Part shown: positions 26,035-34,584 of the stretch, piece by piece | Position numbering within the stretch: position 1 is the stretch's first letter | Layout: each line of letters starts with the position of its first letter | Source: Granulosicoccus sp. | GTDB taxonomy: Bacteria > Pseudomonadota > Gammaproteobacteria > Granulosicoccales > Granulosicoccaceae | Reading direction: 5' to 3' | NCBI GenBank assembly: GCA_023301795.1 | Contig: JALZVU010000168.1 | Span: forward strand, 1-58,855 | Length of the DNA stretch: 58,855 bases | Position numbers and translations under genes: made by a program | Notes under the pieces: generated by a model | Database searches by the model: none | Told to the model about the DNA's origin: nothing | What the model saw: the letters and a program-made list of their open reading frames with translations, nothing else

Positions 26035-27321
26035 TTATCGGTACCAAAGCACTATGCTAGGAAATGCGGCGATTATTACTATGCAGACTAAGAGCGCAAA
26101 AAAGGCGGGTACCGCCTTTACAGCGATGCTTAGAAACGGTTCATCGCTGACAGTCGCGGCGGCAAATAGGTTGATGCCAACCGGTGGTGTAATAAATCCA
26201 ACCGACAGCGCACACACAACGAACACTCCAAAATGTACAGGATCGAAGCCCAGCTCTATACCAATAGGCAACAGAATTGGCATAACGACAAGAATGGCGG
26301 CAATCGGCTCGAGCACGCAGCCCACTATGAGCAACACAAGGATTATCAACCCTACCGAACCAACTTTTCCAACAGACAGATCAAGGAAAAATGTCACCAG
26401 ATCACCCGGAACTCGCAATATCGCCAGTGTCTCGCCGAACAAAACAGAGAACGCGATAATAGGGCCAAGTACTCCGGTAACAATGGCAGCACGACCAAAG
26501 GAGTCAACAAGATCACGAAAACCAATTGATCGATTGATGACCATCTCCACCACCAAAACATACCCCACTGCAACAGCTGCAGCCTCAGTCGGTGTGAATA
26601 CACCGCTATAAATACCGCCAAGGATGATCACCGGTGCTCCAAGACCAAACTTTGCTTGCCACAATGCTGATAAGGCACCACGTCCCGAAAATTTTCCGTG
26701 CTCTGCCACTCCCCACTCGGTGTGTTTGCAAACGAAATAGTTGGCGACGCACATACCCGTAGCAAGCAAGAGTCCTGGGAAAATCCCGCCCAGAAATAAT
26801 TCACCAATAGAGGTGCTGGTGGCAATACCGTAGATGATAAAGATCAGGCTTGGAGGAACAATGACACCCAATATTCCACCGGATGCCGCAAGTGCAGCAG
26901 CGTAGCTCGCTTGATAGCCGCGTTTTTTCATTGCCGGTATCATTATTCTGCCAATAGTGATCGTATCAGCAGAACTGGAACCACTTGTACCCGCAAAAAA
27001 GAAGCAGCCAAAAATGGTGGCCATACCCATACCACCTCGAATCCAACCTACCAAAGCGTCCCCTACTCGTACCAAATCTTGTGCTGTACGCCCACGCGAA
27101 ATAATCTCGCCAGCTAATATAAATAATGGCATTGCCAACAAGGCCCAACTGTCAATCGCACTGAAAGGCACCTCGCCAAAAACGTTAATTGAATATACGT
27201 CGCAGCCAATGATCATGGCTAACGCACCAAGTCCTAGCACTGCAAAAAGTGGCACGCCAATAGCCAGGTGAACCAGCATCAATGCGGCAACCACCAGTAT
27301 GACAATAGTGTTGTATTCCAT
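26035..27321 (-). CDS. TRAP transporter large permease (DctM type)
   Basis: 428 residues, about 12 membrane segments. Typical DctM stretches: ALLAMPLFILAGEIISRGRTA, GGMGMATIFGCFFFAGTSGSS, IPAMKKRGYQASYAAALAAS, GGILGVIVPPSLIFIIYG, GIFPGLLL, GVFTPTEAAAVAV and HFGVFVVCALSVGFITPPVG, all where they should be. It is the large, ion-coupled subunit that carries substrate across the inner membrane. Only 3 bp separate it from the small permease gene, and a receptor gene precedes that, so the uptake system is complete. A long open frame on the opposite strand here is only an antisense shadow. Confidence 0.93.
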   Translation of the reverse strand: MEYNTIVILVVAALMLVHLAIGVPLFAVLGLGALAMIIGCDVYSINVFGEVPFSAIDSWALLAMPLFILAGEIISRGRTAQDLVRVGDALVGWIRGGMGMATIFGCFFFAGTSGSSSADTITIGRIMIPAMKKRGYQASYAAALAASGGILGVIVPPSLIFIIYGIATSTSIGELFLGGIFPGLLLATGMCVANYFVCKHTEWGVAEHGKFSGRGALSALWQAKFGLGAPVIILGGIYSGVFTPTEAAAVAVGYVLVVEMVINRSIGFRDLVDSFGRAAIVTGVLGPIIAFSVLFGETLAILRVPGDLVTFFLDLSVGKVGSVGLIILVLLIVGCVLEPIAAILVVMPILLPIGIELGFDPVHFGVFVVCALSVGFITPPVGINLFAAATVSDEPFLSIAVKAVPAFFALLVCIVIIAAFPSIVLWYR

Positions 27322-27324
27322 TAG

Positions 27325-27831
27325 CTATGCTGTGTTTTGGTCGACCGTTTGCTCTTGCAACGGTTGGGTTAAAGGGTCAGTCCAATTTTGTAGAAGACGT
27401 ATCACAATCAACGTCCAACCCAGTGGCAGAGCCGCTTGCGCGAAAGCCATATTCACATCCGCAGCCCCCATAACGATCCCAACCGACCACTGAATCCCCA
27501 TGAGTTCAATCGAGAAATAAATGATGAATGCCGCTAATAGAAGTATCAAGCCATCGATATACAGCCGTAGTAATTTGGCTGCCACGCCACTCAATGCATT
27601 GGGTAGTAAATCGATACGTATATGTCGCCCTTGCCTGATACCTTCAGACGCCGCCACATAGGTGAGATAAACAAACGCATATCGCGCCGTCATCTCACCC
27701 CAGGGACTGGAGTCGCCGAAAGCGTAGCGCCTTACAACCTCAATCAATATTATTGAGCAAAAATAGGCATAGGTGCCTATGATGAACCACTTGATAATTC
27801 CACTATCGAGAAAGCGACCGACAACGTTCAT
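27325..27831 (-). CDS. TRAP transporter small permease (DctQ type)
   Basis: 168 residues with four membrane segments, the size and layout of DctQ proteins. Family traits include the early IIKWFIIGTYAYFCSIIL segment, RRYAFGDSSPWGEMTARYAFVYLTYVAASEGIRQGRHIRIDLL in the middle (shown here as the WGE-to-GRHIR core), and a closing membrane helix with PLGWTLIVIRLL. It pairs with the large subunit to form the permease. It is 25 bp from the receptor gene upstream and 3 bp from the large subunit downstream. Confidence 0.9.
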   Translation of the reverse strand: MNVVGRFLDSGIIKWFIIGTYAYFCSIILIEVVRRYAFGDSSPWGEMTARYAFVYLTYVAASEGIRQGRHIRIDLLPNALSGVAAKLLRLYIDGLILLLAAFIIYFSIELMGIQWSVGIVMGAADVNMAFAQAALPLGWTLIVIRLLQNWTDPLTQPLQEQTVDQNTA

Positions 27832-27856
27832 AGTATTTGCTCTTAGAGCTGAGGTA

Positions 27857-28921
27857 TCACACTAAGCTTGCAAGCTGCTCGTAGAGCTCTCGACCATAGC
27901 GATCTTTCAGCGATTCCCAAACCGGCAATGTATGCCCTACGGTGTCAGCCCAAACCTTCTTTTCATCTGCGCTTAGTACGTGAACTTGAATGCCCTGCGC
28001 TTTCCATTGTTCAATCATCGCTTTGTTTGCTGCCGCTTGCGCTGCTTGCTGGTACTCAAAACTCTCCGCTGCGGCACGATAGATCGCTTCTTGCACATCT
28101 TCAGGTAATTTGGAAAACCACTTTTGACTCAGTACGGTGACATGACAATTGAAATTGATTTCAGACATTGTCGCCGAACCTAGAGTTTCGAATATTTTGG
28201 TTGCAGTGAGTGGCCCAAGGCCTACGTTCAGAGCATCTGCCGCGCCTTGCTGCATCGCTTGATAAGTTTCACCCCAGGCAATGGATACAGGATTAGCTGG
28301 TGTGAGATTGAATACCTGCTGTTCAATCTTGGAACCGGTGACGCGAATCTTGATACCGTCTAGATCATCAGGCGTTTTAATCACGCGATCAGCTTTCTTT
28401 GAAACGCCCAGCACACGATACCCAGCGTTTGCCCACATACCTGGCAGCACTTCAAAACCCTTATCTCGTGGCTGTGAAATCAATGCGCTGGATTTGAAAT
28501 CATCGGTGGTGAGTATGTTTTCGAAACCCGCGTTTGTTGGGAACAAATACGGCATGTCAAGAATATTGAACGCATCAGAGTACGGGGTGAAATTTTGTGT
28601 AGACAGCTGACAACCCTGTATAGAGTTAGTGAGGACTTTTTGTGGCAAAACAGTCTGGCCGCCTAAACTGCCTGCTTCATGTACATCGATCAACAATTGG
28701 CCACCGGAATACTCCTCGGCTTTTTGTTTGAATAGATCAAGACCAGTAATCATTACATCTGCTGTGGCCGCCCCAAAGGTATGGCCGAACGTCATGGTGT
28801 GCGCAGCCTTTGCGCGCGCCGAAGACATTATCCACGGTGCTGTAATGCCGACTGCGGCAGCGGATCCAGCCTGCAACAAGGCCCTTCTGGATAACAATTT
28901 CTTGCTCATGAGCTTTGACAT
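27857..28921 (-). CDS. TRAP transporter solute receptor (DctP type)
   Basis: A periplasmic receptor of about 354 residues. The N-terminus SRRALLQAGSAAAVGITAPW has paired Arg and looks Tat-like; cleavage is near ARAKA. Mature motifs include GHTFGAATADV, GGQTVLPQKVLTNS, LDMPYLF, DGIKIRVTGSKI with the conserved Arg that binds carboxylates, and AWGETYQAMQQGAADALN. The ligand is probably an organic acid. The longest frame starts at GTG 28960; the ATG at 28921 (or 28909) gives a better signal peptide, but no strong ribosome site decides the matter. First gene of a five-gene operon running down to 24605. Confidence 0.88.
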   Translation of the reverse strand: MSKLMSKKLLSRRALLQAGSAAAVGITAPWIMSSARAKAAHTMTFGHTFGAATADVMITGLDLFKQKAEEYSGGQLLIDVHEAGSLGGQTVLPQKVLTNSIQGCQLSTQNFTPYSDAFNILDMPYLFPTNAGFENILTTDDFKSSALISQPRDKGFEVLPGMWANAGYRVLGVSKKADRVIKTPDDLDGIKIRVTGSKIEQQVFNLTPANPVSIAWGETYQAMQQGAADALNVGLGPLTATKIFETLGSATMSEINFNCHVTVLSQKWFSKLPEDVQEAIYRAAAESFEYQQAAQAAANKAMIEQWKAQGIQVHVLSADEKKVWADTVGHTLPVWESLKDRYGRELYEQLASLV

Positions 28922-28991
28922 CCTGTTTGAGTACACCTCGCTAGATACTTTGCTAGTCACCGGCGCGAGGAGGTTCGCCGACCTGAATCAA

Positions 28992-29016
28992 CATTAATTA
29001 CATAATGAAACTAATG
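28992..29016. promoter_or_regulatory. Candidate operator in the TRAP operon/ROK regulator gap
   Basis: CATTA at 28992-28996 and TAATG at 29012-29016 form an imperfect AT-rich inverted repeat in the 180-bp region between the divergent permease operon and the ROK regulator. Position, not motif knowledge, is the main support. Confidence 0.25.
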
Positions 29017-29103
29017 CAAGTGTTTTATTTCAACTATATCTGTACAGCAACCGCAGAGCATTGTTAATCTGCCTTGATACTTGAACATTTCCGGAGAATT
29101 TCG

Positions 29104-30306
29104 TTGACGTCGCCCAAGAACAAACCACCTGTAGCCGTCAAGCGACAACACCTCCGGGATATAAGAACGCGCAATCGCACGCGCTTGCTACGCCTGTTAT
29201 TGCGCAACGGCGCTTTATCGCGTCGCGACCTCAACGAGCTGTCAGGATTAACCCTTGCTTCAATCTCGCGTATTACCAAGGAGCTGATTGATGAAGGAAT
29301 CTGCTATGAGGGTGATTCCTATCGAACCGATAATTCCCGAGGCCGAAGCCGTGTAGAGGTCCGCATTAACCCACATGGTGCAACCGTCGTGGCCATTTGC
29401 CTGTCCGCCTATGCCTGGCAAATCGTCATAACCGACCTACTTGGCAACGCAAGTCATCGACAAAGGATACCGGCAAGGATCCAAAAGGATCCTCATGCAA
29501 CGGTTCAATTCATTGGCGAGTATTTAGACATGCTGATCGAAAATGGCGAAGTGCAGCGTGACAGATTACAAGGCGCAACCGTTGCTATCGCAGGGTCAAT
29601 AGATCATCAATCAGGCGAATTACTGGGCGCACCATTACTTGACTGGCAAGGTGTGCCAGTGAGGAATGAATTGCGCGCTGTGCTTGGCATACCGGTTCGC
29701 ATGCATAATATTGCCGACACATTGTGCATGTCGTATATCAGTGAGCCCGGTGAAGAGACCGAACACAACCAAAGTGTATTTCTCGTACACACGGCCATTG
29801 GCATGGGTGCAAGCTTGGCATTGAATGGTCAGATCGTTAGACGGCGTGGCGGCGAAGGCTGGATTGAACAAATGGTTGTTCCTGAATTTGATTCTGGAGC
29901 GCATCAAGCAATGCGCTTGGGTGAGATATCCTCAGGACGCGCTATTCTCGCTGCAATGGATGACGATGCTAAGAGCACCAAACGTAAGAAAATAGATACG
30001 GCGACACGACTTCAATCTGCCGTAGAAGATGCTAATAATTCAAGCCATAGAGAGCAAGCTTTGTTCGCCACAGCTGGACGGGCATTGGGCAGATCCCTAG
30101 TCAGCTTAACCGCGGCCTATCTGCCCGATCAAATTGTGCTGGCAGGCCCATTGGCCAGAGCGCAAGCTTACAGCGACGCTGTAAAAGAGGGCTTTCATGA
30201 GGTTGCTCGCGACACAGACTCGAAGCGGATCGAAATTACAACGAATCGCACAACCTATATTCAAGCGGCACAAAATCTGGCATTAAGCGAGTACATTTAT
30301 TCGTAG
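29104..30306 (+). CDS. ROK-family transcriptional regulator
   Basis: About 400 residues: an N-terminal winged helix-turn-helix (RDIRTRNRTRLLRLLLRNG then LSRRDLNELSGLTLASISR, about 18-70), then a ROK sugar-kinase-like domain with VAIAGSIDHQSG and GMGASLALNGQIVRRRGGEGWIEQ. The usual zinc-binding CxCGxxGCxE of ROK repressors is not visible. TTG at 29104 is chosen because CCGGAGAA sits 8 bases upstream; the longer frame from 29074 has no such site. It is divergent from the TRAP/DapA operon and most likely represses it, with the substrate or a breakdown product as inducer. Confidence 0.8.
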   Translation: MTSPKNKPPVAVKRQHLRDIRTRNRTRLLRLLLRNGALSRRDLNELSGLTLASISRITKELIDEGICYEGDSYRTDNSRGRSRVEVRINPHGATVVAICLSAYAWQIVITDLLGNASHRQRIPARIQKDPHATVQFIGEYLDMLIENGEVQRDRLQGATVAIAGSIDHQSGELLGAPLLDWQGVPVRNELRAVLGIPVRMHNIADTLCMSYISEPGEETEHNQSVFLVHTAIGMGASLALNGQIVRRRGGEGWIEQMVVPEFDSGAHQAMRLGEISSGRAILAAMDDDAKSTKRKKIDTATRLQSAVEDANNSSHREQALFATAGRALGRSLVSLTAAYLPDQIVLAGPLARAQAYSDAVKEGFHEVARDTDSKRIEITTNRTTYIQAAQNLALSEYIYS

Positions 30307-30741
30307 CTGCCGATTGGTACAAATGCTTCAGATGCTCACTTTATGCCAAGCTGACCCGCGAAATATCCCGTATCCACACGGGTAGGTATTGTCAGAGGCA
30401 GAAGCACTTTTCGCCCTACCTTGGAACCCAAGCCGTCCGATACGTGATCGGGTGGTTTGCCAACAATCAAAACTCAGCTTGGCTATGTCAGCTGCGAATT
30501 GAGTCTCAAGCCCTACTCGGACGATCTGCACAAATCAGTTCCGATTTTGTCACATGTGGCTACAGGGCAAATTATGCTGAAGCACATTGAGTGTCAGTAA
30601 CCTTGTATGCGATATTTAACCGAATAGGCTGTTCAGAAACCAGGTGTTCCAGTCGATAATTAGCACTCTGATGATCATTATCCTGATAGCTCCCACCGCC
30701 TGTAACTTCTCTGTTTCATCGATTCACCTGACACGCTTTTT
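30307..30741. other. Intergenic stretch, nothing assigned
   Basis: About 435 bp between the ROK regulator and the chemoreceptor. Contains a short TGATGATCATTATC self-complementary motif near 30671 and no convincing gene, repeat or terminator. Confidence 0.35.
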
Positions 30742-32658
30742 ATGAAAGTAACCATATTGTCCAACCTCTCTCTGCGTAAAAAATTTACGCTGCTTATTGG
30801 CGTGCCAACGGTTGCATTGCTTGCTCTAGCAGGCTTTGAGGGTGTTTCTATAAAGGCCGAAGCTAATAAGGCATTGCACTTTAGCGCGTTGGCAGAACTC
30901 AGTGAGCACACCAGTCAAGCATTACACGAGCTTCAGAAGGAGCGTGGTGCTTCAGCAGGCTATCTGGGCAGTGGTGGCAGCAAATTTGGATCCATCCTTA
31001 CCGAGCAACGCAAGACGGCAGATCGCAAAATCAACGTGCTTACGGATCAGCTCTTAACATTCGATAGGACACCGTACCAGACACATTTCCGGGAGTTACT
31101 TGGTTCGCTTGAAGCAAGCTTGAACCAACTGAGCTCAATGCGTCGTTCTGTTGATCAGCTAAGTGTCGGCATACCTGAACAAGTAGGTTTTTATACCGAC
31201 ATCAACACTATGTTGTTGGGTGTATCCGACGTTCTGGGTCGATACAGCCCCACCGGCTCTATTGCCAACACAGGCACTGCATTCGCTACCTTTATTCAAA
31301 GTAAAGAGCGCGCTGGGCTTGAAAGGGCAAATTTAAGTACCGCGTTTTCGAAGAAAAACTTCTCAGAGGGTGACTATCGGAAATTTACAGATCTTGTCAA
31401 TACGCAATCTGTCTATCTGGAAGTATTCGAAGCGAGCGCAACCCCCCTGATGCTTAAGGCCCTTGATGAGGCGCGTCGCGATCAGTCTTTTGACCAAGTT
31501 GATCAGATGCGTGCAATAGCAGTGGAGGCTTCAGTTTCTGGTGAGTTCGCGGTTGATCCTGAGCTGTGGTTCAACACAATCACTCGAAAAATAGGTCGTC
31601 TGAAAGAGGTGGAAGACATGCTGTTATCGGTGGTTCTGCAAGCTGCAGATGATCACGTAGCCTATGTTGAATTTAAAGGACGTAGTTTTATTGCACTTGT
31701 GGTAGTAGCTTTGTTGATATCTGTGCTTCTTGGCTGGATCATCTCACGCCAAGTGTTGGATTCCATCAGTCAGGCGAGGACCATCGCTTTAGCAATAAAC
31801 GATGGCTACCTGGACACGCCTATCAACGATGTGTCTAATGATGAGGTTGGGGAGCTTGTCGCGGCATTAGGCAGTATGCAAGGCCAGCTACAAGCCATTG
31901 TTGCCAGTACTCAGTCCGTGTCGTCGCAAATTAGCTCTGGCGCTCAGAGTATCCATTCCTCGGCAGTCAGTTTATCATCACGAACGATTGAGCAATCATC
32001 CTCATTGGAAAACACAGCCAGTAGTACCGAGGAGATCTCCTCTACGGTTCGGCACAATGCAGAGCGCGCGAGTGAAGCTCAGTCATTAGCACATGCTGCC
32101 CATGGACACGCTGAGACAGGCGGTAGCGTCGTAGATAGTGCGGTTGCGGCCATGAATGAGATTACTGAGTCGAGTCGCGAAATTGCTGAAATTATATCGG
32201 TTATTGATGACATCGCTTTCCAGACCAATCTACTTGCATTGAATGCTGCCGTTGAAGCTGCTCGAGCGGGCGAGCAAGGCCGTGGGTTCGCCGTTGTTGC
32301 CTCAGAAGTAAGAACCCTGGCGGGACGCAGTGCTGAAGCTGCTCGGGAGATCAAACAACTTATTACACGTAGTGTAGAAAAAGTCGAGTCTGGTAGCGAG
32401 ATGGTGGGTCGCTCTGGTGAGACGCTTAAGGAGATTGTTGCATCGGTGTCTGAGGTTCGTACACTAATGGATGCTATGGCCACAGCCGGACAAGAGCAGG
32501 CGATCGGCGTTGAAGGTATCAATAGATCCATGGTCGACATGGACAGCATAACGCAGCAAAACACCGTAATGGTAGAGGAAGTGTCGACAGCAAGTGAGTC
32601 GATGAAACTCCAATCCGAACTGCTGGTTGAGCAGCTTGCATTCTTCAAGAGTCGCTGA
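30742..32658 (+). CDS. Methyl-accepting chemotaxis protein with NIT sensor domain
   Basis: 638 residues: TM1 about 17-33, a periplasmic helical NIT domain (nitrate/nitrite-sensing class) with [16 protein letters not shown] near 65-80 and [16 protein letters not shown] near 190, TM2 near 312-332 ([19 protein letters not shown]), HAMP, then the signalling hairpin whose tip reads [20 protein letters not shown] and [19 protein letters not shown]. It would relay periplasmic signals to CheA/CheW, although no che genes are in the window. A C-terminal CheR tether pentapeptide is absent. A TAGCGTGC/GCACGCTA hairpin follows the stop codon. Confidence 0.93.
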   Translation: MKVTILSNLSLRKKFTLLIGVPTVALLALAGFEGVSIKAEANKALHFSALAELSEHTSQALHELQKERGASAGYLGSGGSKFGSILTEQRKTADRKINVLTDQLLTFDRTPYQTHFRELLGSLEASLNQLSSMRRSVDQLSVGIPEQVGFYTDINTMLLGVSDVLGRYSPTGSIANTGTAFATFIQSKERAGLERANLSTAFSKKNFSEGDYRKFTDLVNTQSVYLEVFEASATPLMLKALDEARRDQSFDQVDQMRAIAVEASVSGEFAVDPELWFNTITRKIGRLKEVEDMLLSVVLQAADDHVAYVEFKGRSFIALVVVALLISVLLGWIISRQVLDSISQARTIALAINDGYLDTPINDVSNDEVGELVAALGSMQGQLQAIVASTQSVSSQISSGAQSIHSSAVSLSSRTIEQSSSLENTASSTEEISSTVRHNAERASEAQSLAHAAHGHAETGGSVVDSAVAAMNEITESSREIAEIISVIDDIAFQTNLLALNAAVEAARAGEQGRGFAVVASEVRTLAGRSAEAAREIKQLITRSVEKVESGSEMVGRSGETLKEIVASVSEVRTLMDAMATAGQEQAIGVEGINRSMVDMDSITQQNTVMVEEVSTASESMKLQSELLVEQLAFFKSR

Positions 32659-32670
32659 AGCTGTCGAAGG

Positions 32671-32699
32671 TAGCGTGCTCTTCTCATAAGCGCACGCTA
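32671..32699. terminator. Hairpin after the chemoreceptor gene
   Basis: TAGCGTGC at 32671-32678 and GCACGCTA at 32692-32699 form an 8-bp perfect stem with a 13-base loop, 12 bp after the stop codon. There is no U-tract, so termination may need Rho or the stem may only protect the transcript end. Confidence 0.45.
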
Positions 32700-33152
32700 G
32701 CAGCTCAGGTTCTGTCGACAACTCATATTTCATACCGAAATATATCTGGACACATGCCGGCCTAGTCTGCTGACTTATCCGTTATGTCGGCGCTCGTTGT
32801 CGACATTATCCAACAGCAAAGCAGGCCGAAATTGTTTTCCGTCAGCCACTTAAAACATGCTTTATACTGCATGCTCTAAAAACTAAATTATCAAATATAT
32901 CTGTTCACAGAATGCAAGGGCATCCGAAGAATCGATAGCTTGAACCCAGCTGATGCAATCCACACTCCGTTAAATGTGCAGGTGCGTAATTAGCCGTCTA
33001 AGGGTGAGGATGCCAGCAGACTTAGGTGGCCGAGTTCGTCGTCGCCGACTTTGTGTATCTCCAACGGTTTTGATCCAATTTCCTGCTGATATGCTTTGGT
33101 ACTGACGTGGTTGACGGTATCATGAGTGTCACTTGATAAAGGAAGCAATCAA
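32700..33152. other. Intergenic stretch, nothing assigned
   Basis: About 450 bp upstream of the TAXI receptor gene. AT-rich segments around 32870-32900 may hold a promoter. No open frame or repeat stands out. Confidence 0.35.
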
Positions 33153-34412
33153 ATGTCCGTCCTGAGTAGTTATTTTCACCGCCTGACCACCACCTTCGTC
33201 GTCTTATTTGTCGTTCTGCCGTTGATGGCGACAGCCAGTACAGCATTTAAAATTCCTTCCGAGGAGGAGGCAAAACGGGTAAACGAAAACACTGTGGGTG
33301 TTGTCTTCACACACGAGGAGCTTTTCCATCAGGCTGTCCATAATATGGAAGATGAATTGGAACCCTACGACGGCCTGCGTATTGTGCCCATCATGGGTAA
33401 GAACCATGTGCAGAGCCTGTACGATCTGCTCTACCTGAAAGGCGTTGACCTTGCATTGGTCAGGGCTGATGCACTGGAGTACCTCAAGCGCCAAGAGGGC
33501 AATGATGTCATTGGCAAAGTGATTCGTAACATCACGAGTATCAGCACGGAAAAAATATCGATATTTGCCAGAACCGATATCAAAACCATGGACGATTTGA
33601 ATGGCAAGCGCGTTGCGCTGGGTCTTGCGGGATCTGGGGCTTACGTTACAGGCACTGTGGTGTTCGACCTCTTGGGTGTGGAAGCTGATCTTGTCGAGCT
33701 CGGCAGTCTCGAGGCTGCGCAGCAATTACGCAGTGGTGAGCTTGACGCCATGGTGTACCTGCTTCGCGAATCTGACGCGGTGATGGCGGCGGCAGATGCA
33801 GAATCCTCCAAACGCGTGCGTAATCTCAAGACCGTTGATGGATTACATATCCTGCCCATGCCGGAAAACGCCCAGCTAAGTACCGTCTATACCTCGACGA
33901 CGCTGACCGCGGAAGATCTACCAGGCGTTATTGCCGCTGATGATGCTGTAGACACCTATTCAGTTGACGCCATTCTGGCAGCTTACAAGTGGCGCGCAGA
34001 CAACCCGAGACAGGCACGCGTAGATCGTTTTGTCAGTGCCTTGGTGAATAGTATGGACGGATTGAAGACAGGTCCTTACCAACCCTTATGGTCACGTGTT
34101 TCTTTTGACACCGAAACACCAGGGGTCGAACGCCTGGATCTGGTAGACAACGCACTTGCGGAACGAGAAATTGCGGCCGCGGCGGCCCGGCAGAAGAGCT
34201 TTGCCGCACGTGAAGCACGCATTGAAGAACGACGCGCTGCCAAGGTCGCAGAGCTTGAACAGCAGAAAGAGTCGATCAACCAAAGATTGCGTGAACAGCT
34301 GAGCAATGCAGATTCGGAGGAACTGGTATCAATTCTTAAAAGAGTGGATACATTTTTGTCAGAACTCGACAAAGATGGTGAGCAGATAGATGGCGAGACC
34401 ACTGACAACTAA
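33153..34412 (+). CDS. Orphan TAXI-family TRAP solute receptor with C-terminal coiled coil
   Basis: About 419 residues from ATG 33153 (AAGGAAG lies 6-12 bases upstream; the longer frame from 33126 adds residues with no signal-peptide character). Signal peptide to about residue 32 (TTTFVVLFVVLPLMATAS), then a TAXI-type receptor fold: YDLLYLKGVDLALVRADAL, KISIFARTDIKTMDDLNGK, VALGLAGSGAYVTG, LRSGELDAMVYLL. Past about residue 335 comes a highly charged Ala/Glu/Arg coiled coil (REAREARIEERRAAKVAEL-like) and an acidic tail, an extension not usual for receptors. No TRAP 4TM/12TM permease lies nearby, so it may work with a distant permease or as a sensor input. Confidence 0.75.
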   Translation: MSVLSSYFHRLTTTFVVLFVVLPLMATASTAFKIPSEEEAKRVNENTVGVVFTHEELFHQAVHNMEDELEPYDGLRIVPIMGKNHVQSLYDLLYLKGVDLALVRADALEYLKRQEGNDVIGKVIRNITSISTEKISIFARTDIKTMDDLNGKRVALGLAGSGAYVTGTVVFDLLGVEADLVELGSLEAAQQLRSGELDAMVYLLRESDAVMAAADAESSKRVRNLKTVDGLHILPMPENAQLSTVYTSTTLTAEDLPGVIAADDAVDTYSVDAILAAYKWRADNPRQARVDRFVSALVNSMDGLKTGPYQPLWSRVSFDTETPGVERLDLVDNALAEREIAAAAARQKSFAAREARIEERRAAKVAELEQQKESINQRLREQLSNADSEELVSILKRVDTFLSELDKDGEQIDGETTDN

Positions 34413-34455
34413 GCTGTAAGGCACTTATCTACTCAGGACTCATGCAGCCTCAGCA

Positions 34456-34491
34456 TGCGGCATCTGCACCACAACTGGTGCAGATGCCGCA
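34456..34491. terminator. Strong hairpin between convergent genes (16-bp perfect stem, 4-base loop)
   Basis: TGCGGCATCTGCACCA and its exact complement TGGTGCAGATGCCGCA flank a CAAC loop. It is centred between the TAXI receptor and the convergent nuclease gene. Neither side has a U-tract, but the stem is stable enough to act as a bidirectional transcript end or barrier. Confidence 0.6.
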
Positions 34492-34584
34492 ACGTGTGCG
34501 ACTGAAGACGACAGGGCCGTGCAGGCAAGATGCTAGTTGTAGCCCTCACAACACAAGGATTGTCATCAGAATCGATGCAAGCAG

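Noticed and set aside
26030-26611. 193-codon open frame antisense to the TRAP large permease
   Set aside because: It is exactly antisense to a well-supported transporter gene; the Thr/Pro/Asn-rich translation reflects membrane-protein codons read backwards.
32079-32687. 202-codon open frame antisense to the chemoreceptor signalling domain
   Set aside because: Shadow of the MCP hairpin region; Ser/Ala-rich translation typical of antisense of such helices.
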